From contig NZ_SPQN01000010.1 of the NCBI RefSeq assembly GCF_004571065.1, positions 1-64,000 on the forward strand: DNA of 64,000 nucleotides, read 5' to 3'. Each line of letters starts with the position of its first letter. Position 1 is the first letter of the stretch. The stretch is from Geodermatophilus sp. DF01-2 (GTDB lineage Bacteria; Actinomycetota; Actinomycetes; Mycobacteriales; Geodermatophilaceae). The notes beneath the pieces were generated by a model, which was not told where the DNA came from, made no database searches, and was given only the letters and a program-made list of their open reading frames with translations. Of the stretch, positions 24,802 through 33,494 are shown piece after piece. A program made the translations under genes and the position numbers.

Positions 24802-27642
24802 ATGACATCCCCCGACGGGACGACCGAGGACAGGGCCACCGGCGCGACCGAGCCCACCATCGACTCCGGCGCGCGGCCCCCCGCGACCAAGGAGGAGTTG
24901 CAGGCCGTCGTCGAGGAGAAGACCGCCCAGGCCGAGGCGGCCGAAGAGGGCCCCGTCGTCAACGCCGTCCCGGCGCGCAAGCGGGCGACGGCGAAGAAGA
25001 CTCCCGCCGCGCAGAAGACGACGGCTGCGAAGAAGACGGCCGCTGCCAAGAAGAGCACCACGGCGGCGGAGAGGACCACGGCCAAGCGCGCGCCGCGGAA
25101 GAAGGCCGCGCAGGGCGACGTCGTCGCCGAGCAGGGCGGCACGGCGACGCCGGTGGTCGCCCCGGCACCGATCGCCGAGCCGGGCAGCCCGAGCGGCGCC
25201 CCGGCCGGGCAGCCCGAGCCGCCGAGCCCCGACCCCGCCGAGCCGAGCACCCCGCAGGCGCCGGACGAGGACGGCGGCCCCGGCCCGGCCGAGACCCCGC
25301 CCGCCGAGACGCCTCCTGTCGACACCCCACCCGCCGAGAGCGTCCCCGCCGAGGACGGCTCCGCGGGCAGCGGGTCGGCCGTGGCGGCCGCGACCGTCCC
25401 CGAGGGACAGGCCCCCGCCGAGGAGGGACTGGTCCAGCAGGAGGCGCCCGCGGAGGTCAGCGAGGAGCAGCTGCGCGCCGTCGTCGAGGGCTGGTCCCAC
25501 GCCCCGCACAGCGTGCTCGGCGCCCACCCCGCGGCCGACGGCTGGGTGGTCCGCACGCTGCGCCCCGACGCGGTCTCGGTGGCCGTCGTCGACGAGGACG
25601 GGTCGCGGTACGACGCCCAGCAGATCCACGGCGGTGGGGTCTACGAGGCCCGGCTGCCGCAGCAGCCGGGTGACTACCGCCTCGAGGTGACCTACCCCGA
25701 CAGCCAGCACGGCACCACCACCTTCGTCGCCGACGACCCCTACCGCTGGCTGCCCACGGTCGGCGAGCTCGACCAGCACCTCATCCGCGAGGGGCGGCAC
25801 GAGCGGCTGTGGGAGGTCCTCGGCTCGCACGTGCGCCGCTACGACACCCCCCGCGACCGGGTCGAGGGCGTCTCCTTCGCCGTCTGGGCGCCCAATGCCC
25901 AGGGCGTGCGGGTGACCGGCGACTTCGACTACTGGCAGGCCCGCGCCTACCCGATGCGCTCGCTCGGTTCCTCCGGCGTCTGGGAGATCTTCATCCCCGG
26001 CGTCGCGGTGGGCGCCAAGTACCGCTACCACGTGCTCGGCCGCGACGGCGTGTGGCGGCACAAGTCCGACCCGCTGGCCTTCGAGACCGAGGTTCCGCCG
26101 CTCAACGCCTCGGTGGTGACCGAGTCCGCCCACGAGTGGAACGACGACGAGTGGCTGACCGAGCGGGCCCGGGGCGACTGGCACCAGCGGCCGATGAGCG
26201 TCTACGAGGTGCACCTCGGCTCGTGGCGGCAGGGGCTGTCCTACCGCCAGCTCGCCGACGAACTCGTCGACTACGTCGTCGAGCACGGGTTCACCCACAT
26301 CGAGTTCATGCCGGTCGCCGAGCACCCCTTCGGCGGGTCGTGGGGCTACCAGGTCACCTCCTACTACGCCCCCACCGCCCGCTACGGCAGCCCCGACGAC
26401 TTCCGGTACCTCGTCGACCGGGCGCACCAGGCGGGGATCGGCGTCATCGTCGACTGGGTCCCGGCCCACTTCCCCAAGGACGACTGGGCGCTGGCCCGCT
26501 TCGACGGCACGCCGCTCTACGAGCACGGCGACCCGCGCCGCGGCGAGCAGCTGGACTGGGGGACCTACGTCTTCGACTTCGGCCGCTCGGAGGTGCGCAA
26601 CTTCCTCGTCGCCAACGCGCTGTACTGGTGCAAGGAGTTCCACGTCGACGGCGTCCGGGTCGACGCGGTGGCCTCGATGCTCTATCTGGACTACTCGCGC
26701 GACGAGTGGGTGCCCAACGTGCACGGTGGCCGGGAGAACCTCGAGGCCATGGCGTTCCTGCAGGAGATGAACGCGACCGTGTACCGCGAGGTGCCCGGCG
26801 TGGTCACCATCGCGGAGGAGTCGACCGCCTGGCCCGGCGTCACCCGACCCACCCACCTCGGCGGCCTGGGCTTCGGCTTCAAGTGGAACATGGGGTGGAT
26901 GCACGACTCGCTGGCCTACATGTCCAAGGAGCCGGTGCACCGCAGCTACCACCACGGGCAGCTGACGTTCTCGATGATCTACGCCTACTCCGAGAACTAC
27001 GTGCTGCCGATCAGCCACGACGAGGTCGTGTACGGCAAGGGCTCGCTGCTGCGGAAGATGCCCGGCGACCGCTGGCAGCAGCTGGCCAACCTGCGCGCCT
27101 ACCTGGCGTACATGTGGGCCCACCCCGGCAAGCAGCTGCTGTTCATGGGCTCGGAGTTCGCCCAGGACGCCGAGTGGGCCGAGAGCCGCTCGCTGGACTG
27201 GTGGCACCTCGACGACCCCGCGCACCGCGGCGTGCTGCAGCTGGTGACCGACCTCAACGCCCGGTACAAGGAGACGGCGGCCCTGTGGTCGCAGGACGTC
27301 GACCCGGCCGGGTTCCAGTGGATCGACGCCAACGACGCCTCGGGCAACGTGCTGTCCTTCCTCCGCTACGCCGGCCCCGGCGCGGGGGGCGCGGGCACGG
27401 ACGGCCAGGCGCTGGCCTGCGTGGCCAACTTCGCCGGCAGCGCCCACCACGGATACCGGATCGGCCTGCCCCGGCCCGGCTCCTGGCGCGAGGTCCTCAA
27501 CACCGACGCGGCGGGCTACGGCGGCTCCGGCAGCGGCAACATGGGCGGCATCGAGGCCGTCGCGGAGCCGTGGCACGGCCAGCCCTGCTCGGCGACGCTG
27601 ACGGCCCCGCCGCTGGGCACCGTCTGGTTCGTGCACGAGTAG
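24802..27642 (+). CDS. glgB: 1,4-alpha-glucan branching enzyme GlgB with long basic/acidic N-terminal extension
   Basis: A protein of 946 residues, about 215 longer than usual GlgB. Residues 59-102 are Lys/Ala-rich with repeated TAAKK and TAKR units like a histone H1 tail. Residues 110-215 are a Pro/Glu/Ala-rich spacer. The enzyme proper starts near 220 with HSVLGAHP, an N1 beta-domain, then a CBM48 domain ([20 protein letters not shown]) and the GH13_9 barrel with [17 protein letters not shown] (nucleophile), [10 protein letters not shown] (acid/base) and [15 protein letters not shown]. The ATG at 24802 follows GAGGA. It introduces alpha-1,6 branches into the GlgE product and is the last gene of the operon. 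Confidence 0.95.
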   Translation: MTSPDGTTEDRATGATEPTIDSGARPPATKEELQAVVEEKTAQAEAAEEGPVVNAVPARKRATAKKTPAAQKTTAAKKTAAAKKSTTAAERTTAKRAPRKKAAQGDVVAEQGGTATPVVAPAPIAEPGSPSGAPAGQPEPPSPDPAEPSTPQAPDEDGGPGPAETPPAETPPVDTPPAESVPAEDGSAGSGSAVAAATVPEGQAPAEEGLVQQEAPAEVSEEQLRAVVEGWSHAPHSVLGAHPAADGWVVRTLRPDAVSVAVVDEDGSRYDAQQIHGGGVYEARLPQQPGDYRLEVTYPDSQHGTTTFVADDPYRWLPTVGELDQHLIREGRHERLWEVLGSHVRRYDTPRDRVEGVSFAVWAPNAQGVRVTGDFDYWQARAYPMRSLGSSGVWEIFIPGVAVGAKYRYHVLGRDGVWRHKSDPLAFETEVPPLNASVVTESAHEWNDDEWLTERARGDWHQRPMSVYEVHLGSWRQGLSYRQLADELVDYVVEHGFTHIEFMPVAEHPFGGSWGYQVTSYYAPTARYGSPDDFRYLVDRAHQAGIGVIVDWVPAHFPKDDWALARFDGTPLYEHGDPRRGEQLDWGTYVFDFGRSEVRNFLVANALYWCKEFHVDGVRVDAVASMLYLDYSRDEWVPNVHGGRENLEAMAFLQEMNATVYREVPGVVTIAEESTAWPGVTRPTHLGGLGFGFKWNMGWMHDSLAYMSKEPVHRSYHHGQLTFSMIYAYSENYVLPISHDEVVYGKGSLLRKMPGDRWQQLANLRAYLAYMWAHPGKQLLFMGSEFAQDAEWAESRSLDWWHLDDPAHRGVLQLVTDLNARYKETAALWSQDVDPAGFQWIDANDASGNVLSFLRYAGPGAGGAGTDGQALACVANFAGSAHHGYRIGLPRPGSWREVLNTDAAGYGGSGSGNMGGIEAVAEPWHGQPCSATLTAPPLGTVWFVHE

Positions 27643-27754
27643 CAGGACCATCCTGCCCACACCACTCGTAGAAGGACCCCGTCCTCCTCACCGCTCGCAA
27701 GCTCGCGGCGAGCCTCTGGACGGGACCGGCGAGACACTGCAGGAGGGCCGCTCC
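27643..27754. repeat. stop-anchored palindrome, copy 5 (after glgB)
   Basis: The glgB stop TAG is followed by a short decayed half unit (CAGGACCATCCTGCCC) and then by a full unit starting TAGAAGGACCCCGTCC. Its inner part CTCGCAAGCTCGCGGCGAG forms a tight hairpin, and CTGGACGGGACC closes it near 27727. Confidence 0.7.
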
Positions 27755-27836
27755 AGTACGTCACGGGGCCGCGCCAGCGCCCGGCACTGCAGCTCCGTGG
27801 GCGACGGCGCTACCCCGGTGGGACGATCCCAGGGAC

Positions 27837-29228
27837 ATGCCTGACTCTCGCCTGCGCCGGGCGGCCGTGGCCCTGCTGGCCACGGCCGCTCTGCTGCTGG
27901 TGTCCGGATGCTCGGTCGTCGTCGTCGGCCGGCCGAGCGCCGCGCAGCCACCGGCCGCCGACGTCCCCCCGGGCGAGGTGGGCGTCGCCGGCGCCACCGA
28001 GGAGCCGGTCGACGTCCTGGCGCGCAACGCCCTCGCCGACCTCGAGACCTACTGGACCGAGCAGTTCCCCGACGTCTTCGGCCAGGAGTTCGTGCCCCTC
28101 CAGGGCGGCTACTTCAGCGTCGACCCGGACGACGTCGACCCCGCCGCGTACCCTCAGGGCATCGGCTGCGGCGAGGACCCCCGCGACGTCGAGAGCAACG
28201 CCTTCTACTGCCAGGCGCCGGACGCACCGAACTCGGACTCGATCAGCTACGACCGCGCCTTCCTGCAAGAGCTGGCCGAACAGTACGGGCGCTTCATCCC
28301 CGCGCTGGTGATGGCCCACGAGTTCGGCCACGCCGTGCAGGGCCGGGTCGGCTACCCCGACGACTCGATCTCGGTGGAGACCCAGGCCGACTGCTTCGCC
28401 GGCGCCTGGACGGCGTGGGTGGCCGACGGGCAGGCCGAGCACTCGCAGATCCGCGCACCCGAGCTGGACGAGGTCCTGCGCGGCTACCTGCTGCTGCGCG
28501 ACCCGGTGGGTGTCACCACCGAGGCCGCGCACGGCTCGTACTTCGACCGGGTCTCGGCGTTCCAGGAGGGCTTCGACGCCGGCCCGACCGTCTGCCGGGA
28601 CGAGTTCACCGCCCAGCGTCCTTACACCCAGGATGCGTTCTCGACCGCGAACGAGGCGGCGAGCGGCGGGAACGCGCCGTTCGGCCTGGCGCAGCAGTAC
28701 GCGGCCGAGGCGCTGCCGGAGTTCTGGGACCGGGCCTTCGCCGCGGAGTTCGGCGAGACCTTCGTGTCGCCGACGCTCGAGCCGTTCGCCGGCACTGCGC
28801 CGACCTGCGCTCCCGACGACCGCGACCTGGTGCTCTGTGCCGACGAGGACCTCGTCGGCTACGACGTCCGGGACCTGGTGGGCCCCGCCTACGAGCAGCT
28901 GGAGAGCGCCGACTACGCCGTCATCACCGCTGCCTCGCTGCCCTACGCGCTGGCCGCGCGGGAGCAGCTGGGGCTGTCCACCGACGACGAGGCGGCGATC
29001 CGGTCGGCGGTCTGCCTCACCGGGTGGTTCTCCCGGGCCTTCTTCGACGGCGAGCTGGAGGCGGCCGACATCTCTCCCGGCGACATCGACGAGGCCGTGC
29101 AGTTCCTGCTCACCTACGGCACCGACCCGTCGGTGGTGCCGGAGGTCGAGCTGACCGGCTTCCAGCTGGTCGACCTGTTCCGCAACGGCTTCTTCGACGG
29201 CGCCGCCGCCTGCGACGTCGGGCTATGA
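27837..29228 (+). CDS. neutral zinc metallopeptidase, lipoprotein (YpfJ/Zn_peptidase family)
   Basis: A protein of 463 residues. The N-terminus is a lipoprotein signal: basic MPDSRLRR, a hydrophobic run and the lipobox LVSGC, giving a lipid-anchored Cys at about residue 25. The peptidase motif is HEFGH in VMAHEFGHAVQG, and a likely third zinc ligand lies in SVETQADCFAGAW, the pattern of the putative neutral zinc peptidase family. Many Cys residues (GCGEDP, FYCQAP, TVCRDE, PTCAPDD) suggest disulfides outside the cell. It should act at the outer face of the membrane. Its target is unknown. It stands alone between glgB and the convergent thioredoxin gene. Confidence 0.88.
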   Translation: MPDSRLRRAAVALLATAALLLVSGCSVVVVGRPSAAQPPAADVPPGEVGVAGATEEPVDVLARNALADLETYWTEQFPDVFGQEFVPLQGGYFSVDPDDVDPAAYPQGIGCGEDPRDVESNAFYCQAPDAPNSDSISYDRAFLQELAEQYGRFIPALVMAHEFGHAVQGRVGYPDDSISVETQADCFAGAWTAWVADGQAEHSQIRAPELDEVLRGYLLLRDPVGVTTEAAHGSYFDRVSAFQEGFDAGPTVCRDEFTAQRPYTQDAFSTANEAASGGNAPFGLAQQYAAEALPEFWDRAFAAEFGETFVSPTLEPFAGTAPTCAPDDRDLVLCADEDLVGYDVRDLVGPAYEQLESADYAVITAASLPYALAAREQLGLSTDDEAAIRSAVCLTGWFSRAFFDGELEAADISPGDIDEAVQFLLTYGTDPSVVPEVELTGFQLVDLFRNGFFDGAAACDVGL

Positions 29229-29231
29229 CAC

Positions 29232-29250
29232 TGCGGTCCTCCGGACCGCA
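29232..29250. terminator. short hairpin after the zinc-peptidase gene
   Basis: TGCGGTCC and GGACCGCA form a perfect 8-bp stem with a 3-nt loop, 3 nt beyond the stop codon. Probable terminator. Confidence 0.55.
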
Positions 29251-29275
29251 CCGCAGCCAGGTGACGCACTGGAAC

Positions 29276-29334
29276 GGCCCCCTCCAGGGCACCGCCCCGA
29301 GCGGAGCGAGGGGTGGGGAGCAGGGGGCCCTCTG
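29276..29334. repeat. stop-anchored palindrome, copy 6 (after thioredoxin gene)
   Basis: Arms GGCCCCCTCC and GGGGGCCC enclose GCACCGCCCCGAGCG and GCGAGGGGTGGGG. On the minus strand it follows the thioredoxin stop (TGA, then CAGAGGGCCCCC). It lies between converging genes. Confidence 0.7.
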
Positions 29335-30315
29335 TCAATAGAGCGCGAGGGTGAGCTGGCGGCGGGCCGCGGCGACCCGCGGGTCCTGGTCGCCGACGAC
29401 GCCGAAGAGGTCGACGAGGTGCCGGCGCGCCCGATCGCGGTCCTCCCCGGCGGTGCGGCGGACGACGTCGAGCAGCCGGTCGAAGGCGCCCTCGACGTCC
29501 CCGGTGCCCAGCTGGAAGTCCGCGGCACGGGCCTGCGCGGCGACGTCGTCCGGGGCGGCGTCGGCGGCGGCGAGTGCGTCCGGCCCGGCCTCGTCGGCGC
29601 GGCGGAACAGCTGCACCTGGCGCAGCGCGAGGCCCGCGACCGGGTGGTCGGGCTCGGCGTCGAGGATCGCCTGGTAGGCGGCCTCCGCGGCGGTCAGGTC
29701 GCCGCGTTCGAGGGCGGCCTCGGCGGCGTCCAGGCGGGGGTCGTCGGCCTCGGCGGCCTCGGGGGCGCCGTCGCCCGGGACGGCGCCGCCGGTAGTGGCG
29801 CGCACCAGCTCGGTGACGAACTGCCGGGCCTGCTCCTCGGGGATGGCGCCGGTGAACTCGGCGACCAGCTGGCCCTGCCAGACCGCCTTCACCGCGGGGA
29901 TGCCCTGCACCCGCAGGCCCTGGGCCAGCGCAGGGTTGGCGTCGACGTCGACCTTGGCCAGCACCCACGAGCCGCCGCCCTCCGCGGCCAGCCGCTCCAG
30001 CACCGGGGACAGCTGCTTGCACGGGCCGCACCACTCCGCCCACAGGTCCAGCACGACCGGTACCTGGAAGGACCGGTCGAGCACCTCGGCCTGGAAGGTG
30101 GCCTCGGTGACGTCGACGACGGCGGCACCCGGGGCGCCGGCCGGAGCGGCGGCGCCGGGCGGAGGCGCCGCCTGGGCCCGCGCCGCGGCCTCGGAGCGGG
30201 CCTTGACGGCGGCGAGGTCGACCGCACCTGCGAGTGAGGCGGCCAGCTGCGCCTGCTGCGCCTGCGCGCGCGGGTCGGGGCGTCCGGAACGGGTCGGCTG
30301 CATGACCTCGATCAT
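29335..30315 (-). CDS. thioredoxin-domain/TPR protein (CnoX/YbbN-like)
   Basis: A protein of 326 residues. After a low-complexity Ala-rich leader, a thioredoxin fold (about 85-185) carries the active site LWAEWCGPCKQLSP. The C-terminal half (about 200-326) is helical with TPR-like units (AEAALERGDLTAAEAAYQAIL and ADFQLGTGDVEGAFDRLLD). This layout is that of CnoX/YbbN chaperedoxins, which hold oxidation-prone clients. Unlike E. coli CnoX, the CGPC redox motif is intact, so redox activity is expected. ATG at 30315 (MIEVMQPTRSG) is chosen. The ATG at 30303 is an equally possible start. Confidence 0.88.
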   Translation of the reverse strand: MIEVMQPTRSGRPDPRAQAQQAQLAASLAGAVDLAAVKARSEAAARAQAAPPPGAAAPAGAPGAAVVDVTEATFQAEVLDRSFQVPVVLDLWAEWCGPCKQLSPVLERLAAEGGGSWVLAKVDVDANPALAQGLRVQGIPAVKAVWQGQLVAEFTGAIPEEQARQFVTELVRATTGGAVPGDGAPEAAEADDPRLDAAEAALERGDLTAAEAAYQAILDAEPDHPVAGLALRQVQLFRRADEAGPDALAAADAAPDDVAAQARAADFQLGTGDVEGAFDRLLDVVRRTAGEDRDRARRHLVDLFGVVGDQDPRVAAARRQLTLALY

Positions 30316-30358
30316 CCCACCGCCGTGAAGGCGGCGTCGGGGGTGGCGGGGCAGCCGC

Positions 30359-30883
30359 TCAGCGGGCCGCCGGCTCGCCGCCCGCCACGTCACCGGCTCC
30401 CAGGCGGACCCGCTTGAGGATGGCGAAGAGCATGTCCAGCTCGGTGTCGGGGACGTCGCCCAGCCCGAAGTCCAGGCCGGTCAGCGCAGCGGTCGCCGTC
30501 TCGACGACGGCCCGGCCGCGGTCGGTGATCGACGCCAGCACGCCGCGCCCGTCGGCGGGGTTGGGCCGGCGGTCGACGTAGCCGGCCGCGACCAGCCGGT
30601 CGATGGCGTTGGTGACGCTCGTGGGGTGCACCATCAGCCGGCTGCCGATCACCTTCAGCGGCAGCTCCCCGGTGCGGCTGAAGGTGAGCAGGACCAGCAC
30701 CTCGTAGCGGGCGAAGGTCAGCGCGTGCGGCCGCAGCACCTCGTCGAAGCGGGCGAGCAGGATCTGCTGCACGCGGAACACCGACGTCGCGGCGCGCATC
30801 GCCGCGGCCGGGCCGAAGCGCTGCTCCCAGGTCTCCCCGGCGCGCTCGATGGGATCGAACGGCAACCCCAGCGGACGGACCAT
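30359..30883 (-). CDS. MarR-family transcriptional regulator
   Basis: A protein of 174 residues with a winged helix-turn-helix. The dimerisation and recognition region reads ALTFARYEVLVLLTFSRTG, LKVIGSRLMVHPTSVTNAIDRL and VDRRPNPADGRGVLASITDRG (wing). The ATG at 30883 (MVRPLGLPF) is chosen over longer forms, which run through the repeat upstream. It is divergent from the DUF559 gene, with one of the two 64-bp repeats in between. Its ligand and targets cannot be told. It lies 43 nt upstream of the thioredoxin gene on the same strand and may be cotranscribed with it. Confidence 0.88.
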   Translation of the reverse strand: MVRPLGLPFDPIERAGETWEQRFGPAAAMRAATSVFRVQQILLARFDEVLRPHALTFARYEVLVLLTFSRTGELPLKVIGSRLMVHPTSVTNAIDRLVAAGYVDRRPNPADGRGVLASITDRGRAVVETATAALTGLDFGLGDVPDTELDMLFAILKRVRLGAGDVAGGEPAAR

Positions 30884-30916
30884 GGGTCCACACGCTACGG
30901 GGGCTGCTGCGTGGGA

Positions 30917-30980
30917 CACCGAGATGCGTCCCGTGGCGCTCTTCCTCGGCCGGGAAGCCGCGGTCAGCCGTATCTCGGCG
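30917..30980. repeat. 64-bp repeat, left copy flanking the DUF559 gene
   Basis: An imperfect palindrome with ends CACCGAGATGCG and CGTATCTCGGCG. Its reverse complement aligns without gaps over 64 nt with the copy at 31909-31972, sharing GAGAT, CTGA, GCTTC and GCATCTCG. The two copies therefore lie in inverted orientation around the gene. Confidence 0.7.
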
Positions 30981-31019
30981 CCGGCCTGTGGACAGCCAGC
31001 TCGCGATCCCGGCCCGGTG

Positions 31020-31925
31020 GTGCAGGGTCCCCCGGTGCCCCGACCTCCCTCCTCGCCTCCCCCGCTGCGCGGCCGGGTCTTCTGCGGTTCCTCCGTCGTG
31101 CGGGAGGGGCTGCTCACCCCGGCCCAGCTGAGGAGCTCGGCCTGGCGGCGGCTGTACCCCGACGTCTACGCCTGCGCCGGCCTCGAGGTCACCCACGCCA
31201 TCCGGGCACTGGCGGTCACCCGGCTGCTGCTGCCGGGCGCGGTCGCCAGCGGGCGCAGCGCCGCCGCGCTCTGGGGCGTCGACGCGAGGACCCCGGAGGA
31301 CGACGTCGAGGTCACCGTCCCGCCGGCCTGCCGTGGAGGCGCCGTGACCGGCGTCCGCGTGACCCGCCGTCCGCTGCCGGCCGACGCCGTGACCCGCACT
31401 CGCGCGGTGCCGGTGACGACCCCGCTGCGCACGGCACTGGACCTGGCCCGGACCCTTCCGCCCGTGGACGCCGTCGTCGCCCTCGACGCCCTGGTGCGGA
31501 CCGGACTGGTCGGGCTCGCCGACGTCCGGGGCGCGGTTGCGACGGCGACCGGCCGGGGCTGCCGCCGGGCGCGCGACGCCGCGGCACGCGCGGATGGTCT
31601 CGCCGAGTCACCTCAGGAGACGCGGCTGCGGCTGGTGCTGCACGCCTCCACCCTGCCGCCGCCGGTCGCCCAGCACACGGTCCGGGACGCCGAGGGCCGC
31701 TTCGTCGCGCGGGTCGACTTCGCCTGGCCCGAGCACCGCCTCGCCGTCGAGTACGAGGGCGCCTGGCACGGCCAGCCGCAGAACGTGGCCCGCGACCGCG
31801 CCCGCCTCAACCGGCTCACCGCGGCCGGGTGGCGGGTCGTCTTCGTGACGGCCGCGGACGTGTACCGACCGGCACAGCTGCTGACGCGCATCGCCGCGGC
31901 GCTGGCTGCACCGAGATCCGCCTGA
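31020..31925 (+). CDS. DUF559/Vsr-like endonuclease-domain protein with AbiEi-type N-terminal part
   Basis: A protein of 301 residues. The N-terminal part (GLLTPAQLRSSAWRRLYPDVY...GRSAAALWGVDA) resembles the winged-helix/AbiEi antitoxin-like half of many actinobacterial proteins of this type. The C-terminal part is a PD-(D/E)xK-like DUF559 domain: RVDFAWPEHRLAVEYEGAWH has the D...E-x-E core, followed by ARDRARLNRLTAAGWRVVFVTA. GTG at 31020 is taken because family members start just before PLLRGRVF-like sequence. Its last codons and stop lie inside a 64-bp repeat, and a second copy lies upstream in inverted orientation. Such genes are scattered and variable in these genomes. The function is unproven. 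Confidence 0.75.
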   Translation: MQGPPVPRPPSSPPPLRGRVFCGSSVVREGLLTPAQLRSSAWRRLYPDVYACAGLEVTHAIRALAVTRLLLPGAVASGRSAAALWGVDARTPEDDVEVTVPPACRGGAVTGVRVTRRPLPADAVTRTRAVPVTTPLRTALDLARTLPPVDAVVALDALVRTGLVGLADVRGAVATATGRGCRRARDAAARADGLAESPQETRLRLVLHASTLPPPVAQHTVRDAEGRFVARVDFAWPEHRLAVEYEGAWHGQPQNVARDRARLNRLTAAGWRVVFVTAADVYRPAQLLTRIAAALAAPRSA

Positions 31926-31972
31926 GCGCTGCTTCGGCGACCCCGGTGGCAGCCACCGGCCGCATCTCGACG
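31909..31972. repeat. 64-bp repeat, right copy, overlapping the end of the DUF559 gene
   Basis: Ends are CACCGAGATCCG and CGCATCTCGACG. The stop codon TGA of the DUF559 gene (31923-31925) is inside the repeat, so the repeat supplies the last five residues (about APRSA). Same length, 64 nt, as the inverted left copy. Confidence 0.7.
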
Positions 31973-31975
31973 ACG

Positions 31976-33460
31976 TCAGGCTGCAGAGTCGGGCGCGGGG
32001 CGCAGCGCGGGCACGTGCCGCAGGCCGAAGACCTCCCGCAGTGCCACCTGGGCGGCGTTGTCGCCGCAGGCGCCGTGCACCGCGGGCCCCGGAGGCGTCG
32101 CGGACGACGCGAGGTAGACCCCCCGCACCGGCGTCTTGTAGGGGTTCCAGCGCGGCACCGGCCGGGCCAGCATCTGCCGCAGCGTCGCCTGGCCGTTGGA
32201 GATGTCCCCGCCGAGGTAGGCGGGGTTCCACGCCTCCATCTGGACGGCGTTCTTCGTGGCCCGCTCGACGATCGTGTCCTTGAACCCCGGCGCGAAGCGC
32301 TCCACCTGGTCCTCGATCGCTCCGGTCATGTCGACGTCGGCGCCGTGCGGCACGTGCACGTAGGCCCAGAAGACGTGCCCGCCGTCCGGCGCCCGGGTGG
32401 GGTCGGGCACCGTCGGCTGGACGGCGAGCACGTACGGGCGGTCGGTGAGCCGCCCCTGGTTGGGCGCGCGCTCGCCGGCGATCGTCTCCTCCAGGGTCCC
32501 GGCGACGTGGATCGTCCCGGCCCGCCGGACGTCCGGGTTGGTCCAGGGCACCGGCTCGGAGAGGATCCAGTCGACCTTGAACACGCCCGCGCCGTGCCGG
32601 TAGCGCCGCACCCAGCGGCGGTAGCCCTCGTGCACCCGGTCGCCGGCCATGGCCACGAAGGCCTCGGGCGTCGTGTCCAGCAGCACGGCCGGCACGCCGT
32701 CGAACTCGCGCAGGTCGGTGACCAGGTGCCCGGTGACCACCTCGCCGCCCTGCTGCTCCAGAGCGGTCACCATCGCGTCGGCGAGGTTCTGCGACCCGCC
32801 CTCGACCAGCGGCCAGCCGACGTGGTGGCCCAGCATCGTCAGCAGCATTCCCAGCGCGGAGGTCAGCGGCTGGGTCAGGTCGAGCATCCCGTGCGCGGCC
32901 GCCCCGCCCAACAGCGCCCGGGCCTCCTCGGTCTCGAAGTACCGGTGCGCCAACCAGCGCACGTTGGGCAGCCCGTTGAGCCCGAACTGGACGATCTGCG
33001 GCACGCTGCGGGTCGGCAGGCGGCGCAGCCGGCTGGTGAGGAAGAAGTCGACGACGTCGGTGCCGTGCTCGACCAGCGGCCCGAACAGACGGCGGTAGGC
33101 CGGCCCGTCGACGCCGAGGCCGGCGGCGGTCTCCTCCAGCGAGCGGTACGCGACCGAGGCCCGCCCGCCGTCCAGCGGGTGCGCGTAGTTGACCTCCGGC
33201 TGGACCAGCCGGACGCCGCGGGCGGCCAGGTCGAACTCGCGGAAGAACGGTGCCGCGGCGGCCATCGGCTGCACGATCGAGCAGATGTCGTGCCGGTAGC
33301 CCGGCCGCAGGAGCTCCTCGGTGCGCATTCCCCCGCCGGGGCGCTCGGCCGCCTCGACGACCTGCACCCGCAGCCCGGCGGCGGCCAGGCGCAGGGCCGC
33401 GGCCAGCCCGTTCGGTCCGCTCCCGACGACGACGGCGTCCGGCTTGCCGTTCAATGCCAT
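31976..33460 (-). CDS. FAD-dependent oxidoreductase, phytoene-desaturase/PYROXD2-like
   Basis: A protein of 494 residues with an N-terminal dinucleotide-binding fold (AVVVGSGPNGLAAALRLA, followed by the ribose-binding Glu in VVEAAERPGGG). The C-terminal FAD segment is GVYLASSATPPGPAVHGACG. The body (LVEGGSQNLADAMVTALEQQGGEV) fits the NAD(P)/FAD oxidoreductases annotated as PYROXD2-like or phytoene dehydrogenase-related. No carotenoid genes are nearby, so a carotenoid role is not supported. The substrate is unknown. It lies 34 nt downstream of meaB on the same strand and may be in one transcript with thiolase and meaB. Confidence 0.85.
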   Translation of the reverse strand: MALNGKPDAVVVGSGPNGLAAALRLAAAGLRVQVVEAAERPGGGMRTEELLRPGYRHDICSIVQPMAAAAPFFREFDLAARGVRLVQPEVNYAHPLDGGRASVAYRSLEETAAGLGVDGPAYRRLFGPLVEHGTDVVDFFLTSRLRRLPTRSVPQIVQFGLNGLPNVRWLAHRYFETEEARALLGGAAAHGMLDLTQPLTSALGMLLTMLGHHVGWPLVEGGSQNLADAMVTALEQQGGEVVTGHLVTDLREFDGVPAVLLDTTPEAFVAMAGDRVHEGYRRWVRRYRHGAGVFKVDWILSEPVPWTNPDVRRAGTIHVAGTLEETIAGERAPNQGRLTDRPYVLAVQPTVPDPTRAPDGGHVFWAYVHVPHGADVDMTGAIEDQVERFAPGFKDTIVERATKNAVQMEAWNPAYLGGDISNGQATLRQMLARPVPRWNPYKTPVRGVYLASSATPPGPAVHGACGDNAAQVALREVFGLRHVPALRPAPDSAA

Positions 33461-33494
33461 GGCCCGTTCACCCCGCCATCCTGCCCTCAGCGAC

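Noticed and set aside
24673-27660. Long open frame of 995 codons on the minus strand opposite glgB
   Set aside because: It mirrors glgB codons and gives low-complexity Val/Gly/Arg/His-rich protein without motifs. Antisense frames stay open in high-GC DNA.
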